Assembly (NCBI GenBank): GCA_028023455.1
Contig: JAQFVV010012402.1
Coordinates: 13,386,483-13,450,482 of the forward strand
DNA: 64,000 nt
Origin: Epiperipatus broadwayi
Lineage: Eukaryota; Onychophora; Udeonychophora; Euonychophora; Peripatidae
Reading direction: 5' to 3'
Below are positions 11,151 to 24,380 of the stretch, in pieces. Positions within the stretch are counted from its first letter, which is position 1; each line of letters begins with the position of its first letter. The notes beneath the pieces were generated by a model. It was not told where the DNA came from, made no database searches, and saw only the letters and a program-made list of their open reading frames with translations. The translations under genes and the position numbers were made by a program.

Positions 11151-11976
11151 TTCCATTATATAATTTATTATGATAGAAAGCTATAAAATTATATAATTCA
11201 AAGTACTGAAGCATCTTACACTAAATTAATTTTAGAATAATTAGATATATCATATAATAGCTAATTTCTGAATTATCAGGACTAATTTTGAGGAAACTTT
11301 CTTCATCATCTATGCTAAGTTAATCACAAGGCACTACTTCTATAGAAGGTTTTAGCCTTTCACGTTATTAATCTTATTTTATGTAAAGAAAATTTTATTT
11401 CCTATTATTTGAAAGAATGACAAATGAAATATAGCATTTATTAAATGAGATGCTTTTTGCAGTTAGAAAATATACAATGAACTTTTAATCCATCATATGT
11501 GCATGTATTTTTTTTAAATTCATAATCATTATTTACTTTCTTTGATCCTGAAATCAGTATTACAGAAATACATGGGGTTTTTTTCATTCATCCATTGATT
11601 TTCAAATTTTCTATTTTTTTTTTCACATTTATTGTTAATGTTTATTATTTTAAAAAAATCAAATTCTTATAACTCAGATATGGGTATAATTATTTCTTTA
11701 TCGTTATATATATATTAGAAACAATCAACTTCTCCAACTTTTTCTCATTTTGTTATTAATTATTTTAAAAAGGGCTTCTTTTTTGTTTGTTTACAATTTT
11801 TGTTTCTTTTTAATGAAAAGTCTCACATTCTAAAAATCTTTACATTTTCAGAGATCAATTGAAATGTAAAATCTATCAAAGCAAATAAATATCAGTTTAA
11901 TTTTTTTATTTATAAAATTAAAGCAATTAAATAAATTATATTTGATAATAAATTAAAGATTAAATAAATAGGGATA
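11151..11976. other. AT-rich intergenic sequence, nothing recognised
   Basis: No supported feature. Confidence 0.5.
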
Positions 11977-12267
11977 AAAATATTTTATAATAAATGCCTT
12001 TACTTACCATACACTAAAAAGGAAAAAGTAATTGTTTCTTCAACTACAATTGGGTTTTTAGATTGAACTTGAAATAAAAGCATGGGGTATTCAGAAATTA
12101 ATTAAGTCAATTTTTTATCATGAAAAATAAGGATTGATTTAATTAATTTCTGAACCCCTCCCCAATACTTATTTCAAGTTTAATCTAAAAATTCCAATTA
12201 TGGTTGAAGAAACAATTATTTTTTGCTTTTTGGTGCATCATAAATAACATTTATTATAAAATATTTT
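11977..12267. repeat. Palindromic MITE-like element, about 290 bp
   Basis: Left half (from AATATTTTATAATAAATG) and right half (to CATTTATTATAAAATATT) pair along most of their length around a centre near 12115-12128. Matching blocks include AATTGTTTCTTCAAC against GTTGAAGAAACAATT. No reading frame. It would form a long hairpin in single-stranded form. Confidence 0.6.
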
Positions 12268-12355
12268 AAAATATTTTCTATTTTTAAATTTTTAATATTG
12301 GCACAGTAAATAAAAATGTCAAATCATATTGTATTTTTAATTGACCTAATATCAT

Positions 12356-12840
12356 TAGTTTATATATATATCACTAAATATTTCTGTAATAAGTTAATAT
12401 TTATACTTTTATGTATATATTATACTTAGTATGTTCCCATGATTATATATGTGTATAATAAGTCATTAAGTAAATTAAAATATAGACATATTGTCCTAAA
12501 AATGCTTACCAAAACTATATTTTAAATTGACTTTATTTAATATGTATGATTTTACTTTAAATTTATTTGGCACATACAGTTTATATATATCACTTGATAT
12601 TTCTGCAGTAAGTTAATATGTATACTTTTTATATATATATCAGATTTAGTTTATACATATTATTATTTATGTGTATAATAAATCATTAAGTACCTTATAA
12701 TATGAAGACAGTCTTTCTGTTGGAAAATGTTATTTTTTTCTTTTCATTTGAAAAGTTGATTTTTGAAAAAAATGCCTACCAAAACTATATTGTAAACATA
12801 CTTTCTTTAATACTGTGATTTTACTTTAAAGTAACTTTTA
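12356..12840. repeat. Diverged tandem duplication, about 220-bp period
   Basis: The block TTTATATATATCAC..ATATTTCTG..GTAAGTTAATAT..TATAC occurs at 12356 and again at 12580. Both copies continue through GTGTATAATAA.TCATTAAGTA and AATGC.TACCAAAACTATATT. Non-coding, imperfect. Confidence 0.6.
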
Positions 12841-13773
12841 AACCAACTTTATTTTATTCTAACTTAAATTAAGCTTTCAATTGAAACAAAAAAAAATGTC
12901 TCATTACTTAAAATATATTGCACTTCATTTTTAAAACATTATTATAACTTTTCAAGCTTTCAAATTGAAACAAAAAATCTTAATACTGTCCTCTCACATG
13001 TCTTATTCAAACAAATGAATGAAGCAAACAAACAAACATACAGATATTCTAACTTAAATAAAAGCATTTAATAAGATTATTTATTATATATGTAAAATAA
13101 TCTCACCATGATGATTAATAAATTACTGTAAATATTAAAATTATTTATACTATACTTTATCTACAGACATATACACGTTTTTTAAAATTGTATTTGAGCA
13201 TTGATTAAAACTAATGGCTAAATTATACTTTGTATGTTTTAATGAATTATCATTAAATTATTTTTTATCTATAACTTTTTAATAGGCTTTTCTTGTCTTT
13301 TTACATAACTATTCTTTTGTATTTATTGTTTATTTTCTGTTTTTTTGAAAAAAAGTGGATCAAGAGTTTAATATATTTACATTCTGACCAGATTGGACTT
13401 ATAATCAATTTCATTTTTATAATCTTTATCATACCAGTATATGTTTTAAAAAATGTATTCGTGTATGTGCTTATTGATTGTATAAAAAGAATAATAATTG
13501 TGAATTTTATCTAAGTGTCCAAGGTCAAGATTTAGCATATCCTGTTATGTGTGTTAGCAATATGTAAGGACTTAACATACCTTGTAAAATCTTGCATTAT
13601 AATAATTTACAATTTAGATCTTTATTATTATATGTATATACAATCTAATGTCTTATCTAACAAATGAACTTAATAAAGAGTGTTTTAGAGTTCTGATTAT
13701 TATAGCTGAATTATTATATAGTTAATATTTATAAAAATGATGACACATCATAATTTCAATAATTAAATTTATA
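12841..13773. other. AT-rich intergenic sequence, nothing firm
   Basis: A short direct repeat (AGCTTTCAA.TTGAAACAAAAAA at 12873 and 12953) is present. The 73-codon frame at 13293 is hydrophobic and low in complexity and is not supported as a gene. Confidence 0.5.
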
Positions 13774-13777
13774 ATAT

Positions 13778-16700
13778 TGTACCAGTCGAAAAACGCATAT
13801 CGATCCGAACAAACCCCTGAACACAGGTAAAGTACCTCGAGTCCAACCATGTACAAGATATAAAAATCAGGTACATCGTGGATTCTCCCTATTTGCCTAT
13901 ATTCCCAGGTCAAAGATCTAATCAATAGCCTTTCTCGATGATACGATCAAAGTCCTTTACTTTCACCATGCCAGCAGCTGAATCTTAAAGCATGAGATTC
14001 ATTTTTAATTATATATTTTAATGAGAACTTGGGTGATTTATTGATTGATACATTTAAAATCAAAAAATAATTTAAAATAAAAGTAAATAAAAATGATTCG
14101 AGGAACACTGGAAGTTTTGTTTTAGTTATATATATATATATTTAAAAATCATTAAGCATGTTACATTAATATTTAACTCAAGCTCTTAAAAAAAACAAAG
14201 TACAATCTTTAAATTAACTTTTATAATTATATAAGTTTATGATGACTTATATTAACGGTTAATATTTCATTTGTTTAGTTTATATACTTTTACTTTGGTC
14301 TACATTTATTGCAAAAAAAAAAAAGATTTTAAAATTAAATGATCATGGATTTTAAAGTTATCCGTGAATATTTAGTACAAGCTTATAATTTAGCGGCAAG
14401 TCTAAACATCTGCCTAACGAACATATATAAGAATGAATATTTTATTTCTTTAAACAAGATTTAAACAAAACATTTTCTATTAAAACAGACCTTAAATAAA
14501 CGATTATAATAAGACTAATTTGACATCTTACTCCACTAACATATATATAAACAAAATTGATTTTATTTCTCTTTTTAAAAGTAATAATTTAGATTTCAAA
14601 TAACTAATGTTTTATGACATTAGTGGACCTTGCTGGAATAGCTTATAACTAACTTTACAGTGACTAAAACTGTAAGCTGTTATATAAAAAAAATAGATCA
14701 GTTAATTATCAAGCAAACAAGCCGCTTTAGTTGGACTTACAACTAAAATCATACCTATAAGAACTATAATGTGAATTAGCCAAAATCAAACGATTTTAAC
14801 TAATTATGAAAACAAACAAAAGAGTTGATTACTCAAGTTGAAGATTCTTAAGTAGAATCATTTCCTTATGACTTACGTATTAGATAGGCAAAAGAAAAGC
14901 GAAACAATGTCTGGTTAATAAATATATGAATGCACAGGAGAGAAGAAATGTAGGTAGGAAAATACGAGCCGGATTACAGACACTCGTATGCCTATTCCAA
15001 CGAAGAATAAAAAGGAAAATCGATACGTCCACATTTCGTGTCCATATACCGATAGGAGATAGGACTTATGGAGAGCCCTCATATTCGCCTATACGAATTA
15101 TGCTGACAAACCAACTACCTCAACCACGCTATCTGATTCACAGATGTATGTGAAACCGGAAGCTAACTCCGAAACACCAAATGAATGACCGTTTTAGGTC
15201 TGTCCATGATACTCCAAGCATTCTTTATTAACCCGAGATATTATAATCATTAAATATGAACAAATTATAATTAAATAGCCTTAAATGATTTAATACTGCA
15301 TAGAGACCAACCTGTGTAAACAACTACTTTATGCAAATATTTAACCGACAAAATCATACATATAGAAATAAGGACATTTAATTCTCGAATAAATCCCCCC
15401 TTCCCTCTTTCTTAACTTAAAAAAAAGGCATGATAAAAAAAGCATAATAATTAACTGACGCTATCCAGCGGCACTGTTACAAGGTCAAAATCTATAGCAT
15501 ATTACTTTTGTTTTAAATTACCAAAATATAAAATAATAGAATCCCATTTTGGGAAATCTATACTAAATTATTAAAAAACAATTATGGTAGATTTATTTAG
15601 AAATATATATATTCGATATAACTTCACTCACGAAAATAAATATAGGTCAACTTATTTTATTTTTAAAATTAAATCGTACTTTGCAAAAACTCCCCTTAGT
15701 AAATATAATTTGCTCTCTTAGCAAATTACTCTCCTTAAGTCTCCGCGAGTGAAGTTTGTCAAAATAAAAAAAAATCAAAGCATGAAATCTCATGCTAAAA
15801 ATTAATATAAAAACAAATAAATAAATTCATATTCAATTAATCAAAAATATTAAAATTTATGGTGAGCTTGAGTTAATGAAATATTATAATTTAAAAGAAA
15901 AGGGTTAAAGAATCAGTTAAAGGATTTTCAGTAAATAATAACTTTAAACATTCTTCATTTTAGCTTTAAGAAAATTATATTTACATTCTAATAATAGTCT
16001 CTTCTAAAACTTCTTGATGAAAGTATAAATTTTAAGCTCTTCGGCATTTTACCTTGGAGTTCCCTGGGATGAGTTCTGCAGGTGAACATTGGTGGCAGAT
16101 GGCTTCTGTGAAGGCAGGTTAACAGTAGCATAGTGGAAGATTTTAGGTCTCGGGAAGGGACAGGCAGTGATCTACCCTTTTTACTACTCGATTGTCATGG
16201 CGTGGAGACTTGTAAAACTCTTTTTTTGTTTCTTTTTGTCTGTGTAAAAAGGACCACTATTTATACCTTTCGATTTCTCTGCTGCCTGAGGTGATTTGCC
16301 TTTTGAAACAATAGAAATTATGCTTTTATTCTAATTTTAGAAAGTTTGTACCTCAATAAGGATCAATAGATTTCAATATAATTTTGTTAGTTTTATTTTG
16401 AGATAATGATGTAGGATCTCTACTAATAAATGAATAGAAATTCCAAAGTAAATGGATTTTTGGTAATTTCTAAGTGTTTTTAATTTAAACATTTATTTTA
16501 AACTTCTTATCGAGGTACAAATCTTTCAGAAAAGGCCATCTTGGATTTTTGAACTAAAAAAATAAGGCATTTTAAACATACATATATAAAATATATTAAA
16601 AAAATTCAAAATTTTTTATTTCAATTTTTTCCTTTTAATAATATAAACGGAATAACTTATTATGTTAGTACAATTATATATATTATTAACACTATCCAAA

Positions 16701-16846
16701 ATAAATTTTAGGATTTATTCAGGATAGTTAAAAAAATCTTAAAAAATGTTTTTTAGAATAATAAAAAGAAAGCAAACTTTAGTAAAATAAATGATTAGGT
16801 GGATCAGACTGTGAAACGGCAAATCTGAATCAGATTTACCATTTCA
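13778..16846 (-). mobile_element. Family D LTR 1 (outer 3' LTR)
   Basis: 3069 bp, TG...CA on the minus strand. In element orientation this is the terminal 3' LTR. It abuts the ATAT duplication on its plus-left side and the polypurine tract on its plus-right side. It contains an inverted pair ACTTCACTCACG (15627) / CGCGAGTGAAGTT (15745) and, at the minus-strand start, a palindromic end (GTGAAACGGCAAATCTGA paired with TCAGATTTACCATTTCAC). The 75-codon frame at 14926 is shared only as DNA by the sister LTRs and is not supported as a gene. It is closer to LTR 2 than to LTRs 3 and 4 in the middle section. Confidence 0.8.
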
Positions 16847-16862
16847 CACTCCCCCACTTCAC
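16847..16862 (-). promoter_or_regulatory. Polypurine tract, internal 1
   Basis: The minus strand reads GTGAAGTGGGGGAGTG directly before the LTR start TGAAATGG, the expected position for the plus-strand DNA primer. Identical tracts lie at 22893-22908 and 28913-28928. Confidence 0.75.
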
Positions 16863-17112
16863 GAAAAAAAAATATCTATACATATATATTTTTTTGAATA
16901 CATATATGAAATTTAAAACTTTCCAGGTCACAGAGTCTCAACCAGCTATTTCCCACCCTACCTAGTCTTTTGTTACAATCTGAAATGTCATATTTGTTTG
17001 AATTAGGCATTTCTCCTAAATCTACACACATGCCAAATTTTTTTCCATCTCTTAGTCCATTTAAAAATTCCTGTTATTAACAAAATATCAATTTGGATTA
17101 AGTTACTTTGTC

Positions 17113-18170
17113 CTATCTCCCTGGATCTGGTGGGACATATGGCTTTAAATGTTTTGCCTTATAATCTCCATTCCCTTTACTCCCTATTTCTAGAGTTGGA
17201 TTCCCTTGGTTGACCGCGGCAAGCAATTTTGTCATTTCATTAGTAGTGGAAATCCTGCTACTCACAATCATTCTCTGGACTCATACGGGCATATTGTCCT
17301 TTATAGTGCATATGATGTGTGCATCGGAGTAGGTAAATGCAGTTAGGGTTCGAAACTTCCCCACCTGTTTTAGAAAAAATTGGGTGAAGGTTCTCTGCTG
17401 ACTACCTTGATACTTTTCAGCAGTCAAGGTCTGGATCATATCTTCTTGGCGCTCATCACTCCAAAATTGCCTTATTATGGCCTACTCATGTTTTGAGAAG
17501 TTGGTGAATTTCTGTGTTAATGACCTCCACCAATCCTTTGCTGTGCTCTTTAAATAATGGCTGGCAACAGCCTCTTTCTCGGCTTCATCTACTGCTTGAA
17601 AATGGAATAATTCTCTTAAGCTTTCTATGTGCTCTAGTGGATTTTTTTCGGGCTCACCATGGAACATCTGGACTTGGATCAGTTGGGACATCACTGACGT
17701 CCCCTGTGAGCCAGTTGATGGAGTTTGAACCTGGTCAGTGATTTTCTTGGCTTCGGTTTCCTTTTTTGTTCTTTGATCTTGGTTTTGGTCATCATCATTT
17801 GGTGTCTGAAATTTTTCTGGTGCATCATTAGTGATTTTTTCTGTTTCTTTCTTCGCTATGGGGTTTTTGTTGAGCGGTTGCATCACATCCAGTTTTCTTT
17901 CCTTCTGGCATTCTTCTATTCCCAGTAGTCTTTTTTTACCATTTCTAGGTGTTTTTGCAGCTCTTCCTTAATTTCAGACATAATTGTTGCCCTGAAGCTG
18001 TTCATCATCATTTTTAAATTTTCCATCATCATGGGCATTGCCTCATACATCAACATCTCTGGATTTTTCATTGTGACTTTTGGATTATTGAGATTAAGTG
18101 GGTCATTATCCACCCTCTCTTCAGCATCTTTCTGTTGTTCCTCCATCTGCTCTTCTTTTGTGTACTCCAT
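17113..18170 (-). pseudogene. gag pseudogene, array internal 1
   Basis: A Gag-type structural protein of about 350 residues. The N-terminal part is acidic and Met-rich with a helical stretch (84 codons from the ATG at 18168-18170 to a stop after KKDYWE). A frameshift leads into a charged linker and the capsid-like part (FHGEPEKNPLEHIESL, then a hydrophobic helix and KDWWRSL). After an in-frame TAG (following the HE at 17485) it continues QFWSDERQEDMIQTL and DAHIICTIKDNMPV, a TGA, and finally KPYVPPDPGR and a stop at 17113. No zinc knuckle is seen, as in some gypsy-group Gags. No pol follows. The two stops inside the capsid are shared by all three array copies. Confidence 0.7.
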
Positions 18171-18316
18171 CTAAAACAGAAAATCTTTATAAAAAAAAAA
18201 TTTTCTTTGTGCACTTCACTTAAAATTTGGACTTTTTCTTCACTTAAAAAAAATTGTTTAAACTTTTTACTCTGAGTCTATAAATTAAGAAATTAATTTA
18301 TTGTGGGATAAACAAA

Positions 18317-18354
<38 letters not shown>

Positions 18355-18561
18355 CATATATATATCTGACTTTAACTGGTTACACCACCCTTTCCTCCTA
18401 AACATCTCCCATCCTACTACTACCTGTTCCCCTTTAATTCATCTCTTGCTCTGTTTACTGCCTTTAGTTATAAAATTATTTGCCACTCAGCTATTATCTA
18501 AAAAAAAAGAATGAGCAAAATTTAGCTATTTTCTCATACAAACTAAATTTAATCTTCTTAC
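18171..18561 (-). other. Putative leader intron, internal 1
   Basis: On the minus strand the segment begins with donor CCAGAG/GTAAGAAG and ends with acceptor TTTTCTGTTTTAG placed exactly before the gag ATG. Both sites are conserved at 24202-24577 and 30226-30595. A (CT)n(TA)n microsatellite sits inside (about 18318-18365) and differs in length between copies. Splicing would join a long non-coding leader to the first gag codon. This is inferred from site quality only. Confidence 0.5.
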
Positions 18562-18667
18562 CTCTGGTTGCTCTCCTGTGCCTGGAGAGACTGGACACTT
18601 GATCATGCATCACTTGGTTGATAACAATAAGTTTACAAGATTCCACTTTACATTTAAGTTTTTAAAA

Positions 18668-19050
18668 TTAAATTGAGAGAGTGCAAACTTCTCAAGTGCT
18701 TGTGACTATTAGTAACCAATCAGATCTTAAGCAATACCATCAGCGCTTTATAAAAATATTATTTACATATATTGCTGCAAAATTATAACATCGAAAAACT
18801 ACTGCATAGTAAATCGAAAGATTTCATGCTGTATGTTTATAATTTGAACTCAGTCAATTAAGTGTGATGATATTTAAGATTCATGCTCTGAGATATAAGT
18901 ACTTTGGACTGTCTTGGATATATAGAAAGACAAGTAAAGAAGAGACTGGGAATCACTCTTTTCTTGTTAAATTCTCTGTCCCAGTGCTTAAGATCTGATT
19001 GGTTACTAATAGTCACAAGCGGTTGAGAAGTTTGCACTCTCTCAATTTAA
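18668..19050. promoter_or_regulatory. Inverted CCAAT-box module in the leader (internal 1)
   Basis: Arms 18668-18732 and 18985-19050 are inverted copies, each with a CCAATCAG box (18717 plus; 19000 minus). The roughly 250-bp centre contains TATATAG-type sequence (GGATATATAGAAAG near 18917). The centre is homologous to units at 45629-46507. Paired inverted CCAAT boxes around TATA-like sequence resemble a divergent promoter. It could equally be a foldback element that inserted in the leader. Confidence 0.45.
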
Positions 19051-19808
19051 TTTTCAATACCATCTATGCTTTATAAAAATATTATTTAAGTTTTTATTGA
19101 CTTTTTAACCATTTCATTCTTCCAGGTTTGAATCTTAAATAACACTATTTTGTGTTTGAAAATATTTAATTAAACTATTGGCAAATTTTTTGTAAGGGCA
19201 CCAGCCAATAGAATATATATGCTTTATTATTAACTGTTTATTCACCTAAGTCTCTATTAACAAACGTTTGTTGCTATTACATAATTTTCATTTAGTTATT
19301 TTTTTTATATCACAATATTTTACAGACTGAAGATTTATTTATATACCAAAACATACATGATTTGGTTTATTTTTCTTTTACATTTTACATATGACAAAAA
19401 AATCAGATAGAAAAAAATCTGATCAGTTTTCCTTTCTATTTTGAGTCTGTTTACATATACCACTTTAAATTGTGGCTACCAGCTATTTGTGGACCCATTA
19501 TTTTTACTCTCTATTACAAAACAAAATCAAAAAAAAATACATGTGTATTTCACATATTTCATTTTATCAACATATTTATTTATCATGGTGTAGGTATTTA
19601 TTTAAAATTCCCACCATTTTTGAGCATCCAAACTCAAGTTAAAAATCTTATATGTATACATTATTCATCATTGTGTCAAAAAGCATAAAAAACACATTAT
19701 ATACATCAAACATTATTCGGGGTTTTGCAGTGATATATTTATTATTTAGTGTTATTCAAAAAAACATATATATGCTCAACAATATACAGGGTATGGAAAT
19801 ATTCAAAA

Positions 19809-19826
19809 GCCCCATGTTGGGGGCCA
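19809..19826 (-). promoter_or_regulatory. tRNA-Lys-type primer binding site, internal 1
   Basis: The minus strand reads TGGCCCCCAACATGGGGC, 20 nt downstream of the LTR end. The complement of a tRNA-Lys 3' end, as I recall it, is TGGCGCCCAACGTGGGGC. Differences fall at CpG positions. The copy at 31874-31891 (TGGCACCCAACATGGGGC) fits best. Confidence 0.65.
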
Positions 19827-19846
19827 AAACTTGGAAAAAAATACGA

Positions 19847-22800
19847 TGTACCAGTCGAAAAATGCATATCAATCCAACAAACCCCTGAACACAGGTAAAG
19901 TTCCTTGAGTCTGACCATGTACAAGATATAAAAATCAGGTATATCGTGGATTCTGCCCTATCTACCTATATCCCCAAGTCAAAAATCTAATCAATAACCT
20001 TTCTCAACAATACAATCGAAGTCCTTTACTTTCACCATGCCAGCAGCTGAGTCTTAAAGAATGAGATTCATTTTTAATTATATATTTTAGTGAGAACTTG
20101 GGTGATTGATTGATTGATATATTTAAAATCAAAAAATAATTTAAAATAAAAGTAAATAAAAATGATTCGAGGAACACTGGAAGTTTTGTTTTAGTTATAT
20201 ATATATTTAAAAATCATTAAGCATGTTACATTAATATTTAACTCAAGCTCTTAAAAAAATACAATCTTTAAATTAACTTTTATAATTATATAAGTTCATG
20301 ACGACTTATATTAACGGTTAATATTTCATTTGTTTAGTTTATATACTTTTACTTTGGTCTACATTTTTTGCAAAAAAAAGATTTTAAAATTAAATGATCA
20401 TGGATTTTAAAGTTATCCGTGATCATTTAGTACAAGCTTATAATATAGCGGCAAGTCTAAACATCTGCCTAACGAACATATATAAGAATGAATATTTTAT
20501 TTCTTTAAACAAGATTTAAACAAAACATTTTCTATTAAAACAGACCTTAAACAAACGATTATAATAAGACTAATTTGACATCTTACTCCACTAACATATA
20601 TATAAACAAAATTGATTTTATTTCTCTTTTTAAAAGTAATAATTTAGATTTCAAATAACTAATGTTTTATGACATTAGTGGACCTTGCTGGAATAGCTTA
20701 TAACTAACTTTACAGTGACTAAAACTGTAAGCTGTTATATAAAAAAAATAGATCAGTTAATTATCAAGCAAACAAGCCGCTTTAGTTGGACTTACAACTA
20801 AAATCATACCTATAAGAACTATAATGTGAATTAGCCAAAATCAAACGATTTTAACTAATTACGAAAACAAACAAAAGAGTTGATTACTCAAGTCGAAGAT
20901 TCTTAAGTAGAATCATTTCCTTATGACTTACGTATTAGATAGGCAAAAGAAAAGTGAAACAATGTCTGATTAATAAATATATGAATGCACAGGAGAGAAG
21001 AAACGTAGGTAGGAAAATACGAGCCGGATTACAGACACTCGTATGCCTATTCCAATGAAGAATAAAAAGGAAAATCGATACGTCCACATTTTGTGTCCAT
21101 ATACCGATAGGAGATAGGACTTATGGAGAGCCCTCATATTCGCCTATACGAATTATGCTGACAAACCAATTCTACCTCAACCACGCTATCTGATTCACAG
21201 ATGTATGTGAAACCGGAAGCTAACTCCGAAACACCAAATGAATGACCGTTTTAGGTCTGTCCATGATACTCCAAGCATTCTTTATTAACCCGAGATATTA
21301 TAATCATTAAATATGAACAAATTATAATTAAATAGCCTTAAATGATTTAATACTGCATAGAGACCAACCTGTGTAAACAATTACTTTATGCAAATATTTA
21401 ACCGACAAAATCATACATATAGAAATAAGGACATTTAATTCTCGAATAAATCCCCCTTCCCTCTTTCTTAACTTAAAAAAAAAGGCATAATAATTAACTG
21501 ACGCTATCCAGCGACACTGTTACAAGGTCAAAATCTATAGCATATTACTTTTGTTTTAAATTACCAAAATATAAAATAATAGAATCCCATTTTGGGAAAT
21601 CTATAATAAATTATTAAAAAACAATTATGGTAGATTTATTTAGAAATATATATATATTTGATATAACTTCACTCGTGAAAATAAATATAGGTCAACTTAT
21701 TTTATTTTTAAAATTAAATCGTACTTTGCAAAAACTCCTCCTAGTAAATATAATTTGCTCTCTTAGCAAATTACTCTCCTTAAGTCTCCGCGAGTGAAGT
21801 TTGTCAAAATAAAAAAAAAATCAAAGCATGAAATCTCATGCTAAAAATTAATATTAAAACAAATAAATAAATTCATATTCAATTAATCAAAAATATTAAA
21901 ATTTATGGTGAGCTTGAGTTAATGAAATATTATAATTTAAAAGAAAAGGGTTAAAGAATCAGTTAAAGGATTTTCAATAAATAATAACTTTAAACATTCT
22001 TCATTTTACCATTAAGAAAATTATATTTACATTCTAATAATAGTCTCTTCTAAAACTTCTTGATGAAAGTATAAATTTTAAGCTCTTCGGCATTTTACCT
22101 TGGAGTTCCCTGGGATGAGTTCTGCAGGTGAACATTGGTGGCAGATGGCTTCTGTGAAGGCAGGTTGACAGTAGCATAGTGGAAGATTTTAGGTCTCAGG
22201 AAGGGACAAGCAGTGATCTACCCTTTTTACTACTCGATTGTCATGGCGTGGAGACTTGTAAAACTCTTTTTTTGTTTCTTTTTGTCTGTGTAAAAAGGAC
22301 CACTATTTCTACCTTTCGATTTCTCTGCTGCCTGAGGTGATTTGCCTTTTGAAACAATAGAAATTATGCTTTTATTCTAATTTTAGAAAGTTTGTACCTC
22401 AATAAGGATCAATAGATTTCAATATAATTTTGTTAGTTTTATTTTGAGATAACGATGTAGGATCTCTACTAATAAATGAATAGAAATTCCAAAGTAAATG
22501 GATTTTTGGTAATTTCTAAGTGTTTTTAATTTAAACATTTATTTTAAACTTCTTATCGAGGTACAAATCTTTCAGAAAAGGCCATCTTGGATTCTTGAAC
22601 TAAAAAAATAAGGCATTTTAAAGATACATATATAAAATATATAAAAAAAATTCAAAATTTTTTATTTGAATTTTTTCCTTTTAATAATATAAACGGAATA
22701 ACTTATTATGTTAGTACAATTATATATATTATTAACACTATCCAAAATAAATTTTAGGATTTATTCAGGATAGTTAAAAAAATCTTAAAAAATGTTTTTT

Positions 22801-22892
22801 AGAATAATAAAAAGAAAGCAAACTTTAGTAAAATAAATGATTAGGTGGGTCAGACTGTGAAACGGCAAATCTGAATCAGATTTACCATTTCA
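19847..22892 (-). mobile_element. Family D LTR 2
   Basis: 3046 bp, shared between the first and second array units. In its middle it follows LTR 1 (for example ATAGCGGCAAGTCTAAAC at 20447), but its plus-left end follows LTR 3 (AATGCATATCAATCCAACAA). A mosaic of this kind is expected after recombination or gene conversion among LTRs. Confidence 0.8.
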
Positions 22893-23158
22893 CACTCCCC
22901 CACTTCACGAAAAAAAAATATCTATACATATATATTTTTTTGAATACATATATGAAATTTAAAACTTTCCAGGTCACAGAGTCTCAACCAGCTATTTCCC
23001 AACCTACCTAGTCTTTTGTTACAATCTGAAATGTCATATTTGTTTGAATTAGGCATTTCTCCTAAATCTACACACATGCCAAATTTTTTTCCATCTCTTA
23101 GTCCATTTACAAATTCCTGTTATTAACAAAATATCAATTTGGATTATGTTACTTTGTC

Positions 23159-24201
23159 CTATCTCCCTGGATCTGGTGGGACATATGGCTTTAAATGTTT
23201 TGCCTTATAATCTCCATTCCCTTTACTCCCTATTTCTAGAGTTGGATTCCCTTGGTCGACCGCGGCAAGAAATTTTGTCATTTCATCAGTAGTGGAAATC
23301 CTGCTACTCACGATCATTCTCTGGACTCATACGGGCATATTGTCCTTTATAATGCATATGATGTGTGCATCGGAGTAGGTAAATGCAGTTAGGGTTCGAA
23401 ACTTCCCCACCTGTTTTAGAAAAAATTGGGTGAAGGTTCTCTGCTGACTACCTTGATACTTTTCAGCAGTCAAGGTCTGGATCATATCTTCATCACTCCA
23501 AAATTGCCTTATGGCCTACTCATGTTCTGAGAAGTTGGTAGGTTTCTGTGTTAATGACCTCCACCAATCCTTTTCTGTGCTCTCTAAATAATGGCTGGCA
23601 ACAGCCTCTTTCTCGGCTTCATCTACTGCTTGAAAATGGAATAATTCTCTTAAGCTTTCTATGTGCTCTAGTGGATTTTTTTCGGGCTCACCATGGAACA
23701 TCTGGACTTGGATCAGTTGGGACATCACTGACGTCCCCTGTGAGCCAGTTGATGGAGTTTGAACCTGGTCAGTGATTTTCTTGGCTTCGGTTTCCTTTTT
23801 TGTTCTTTGATCTTGGTTTTGGTCATCATCATTTGGTGTCTGAAATTTTTCTGGTGCATCATTAGTGATTTTTTCTGTTTTTCTTCGCTATTAGGTTTTT
23901 GTTGAGCGGTTGCATCACATCCAGTTTCCTTTCCTTCTGGCATTCTTCTATTCCCAGTAGTCTTTTTTTACCATTTCTAGGTGTTTTTGCAGCTCTTCCT
24001 TAATTTCAGACATAATTGTTGCCCTGAAGCTGTTCATCATCATTTTTAAATTTTCCATCATCATGGGCATTGCCTCATACATCAACCTCTCTGGATTTTT
24101 CATTGTGACTTTTGGATTATTGAGATTAAGTGGGTCATTATCCACCCTCTCTTCAGCATCTTTCTGTTGCTCCTCCATCTGCTCTTTTTTGTGTACTCCA
24201 T
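23159..24201 (-). pseudogene. gag pseudogene, array internal 2
   Basis: Same layout as the copy at 17113-18170. The first ATG (24199-24201) is followed within about 15 nt by a small deletion that breaks the frame; a downstream in-frame ATG reopens it (MEEQQKDAEERVDND). The linker is frame-shifted again near 23895 by a further deletion. The capsid stop after NFSEHE and the TGA after NMPV are shared with the other two copies. A few-codon deletion removes part of the SDERQED block. No function expected. Confidence 0.7.
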
Positions 24202-24348
24202 CTAAAACAGAAAATCTTTATAAAAAAAAAATTTTCTTTGTGCACTTCACTTAAAATTTGGACTTTTTCTTCACTTAAAAAAAATTGTTTAAACTTTTTA
24301 CTCTGAGTCTATAAATTAAGAAATTAATTTATTGTGGGATAAACAAAA

Positions 24349-24380
<32 letters not shown>

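Noticed and set aside
14926-15153. 75-codon frame rich in Arg
   Set aside because: Inside family D LTR 1; the sister LTRs carry substitutions and indels that break it, and no family was recognised.
17514-17928. Plus-strand frames opposite gag
   Set aside because: Shadows of the minus-strand gag; hydrophobic translations with no independent support.
18318-18365. CRISPR-like or regulatory tandem array
   Set aside because: It is a plain (CT)n(TA)n microsatellite of varying length in the three copies.
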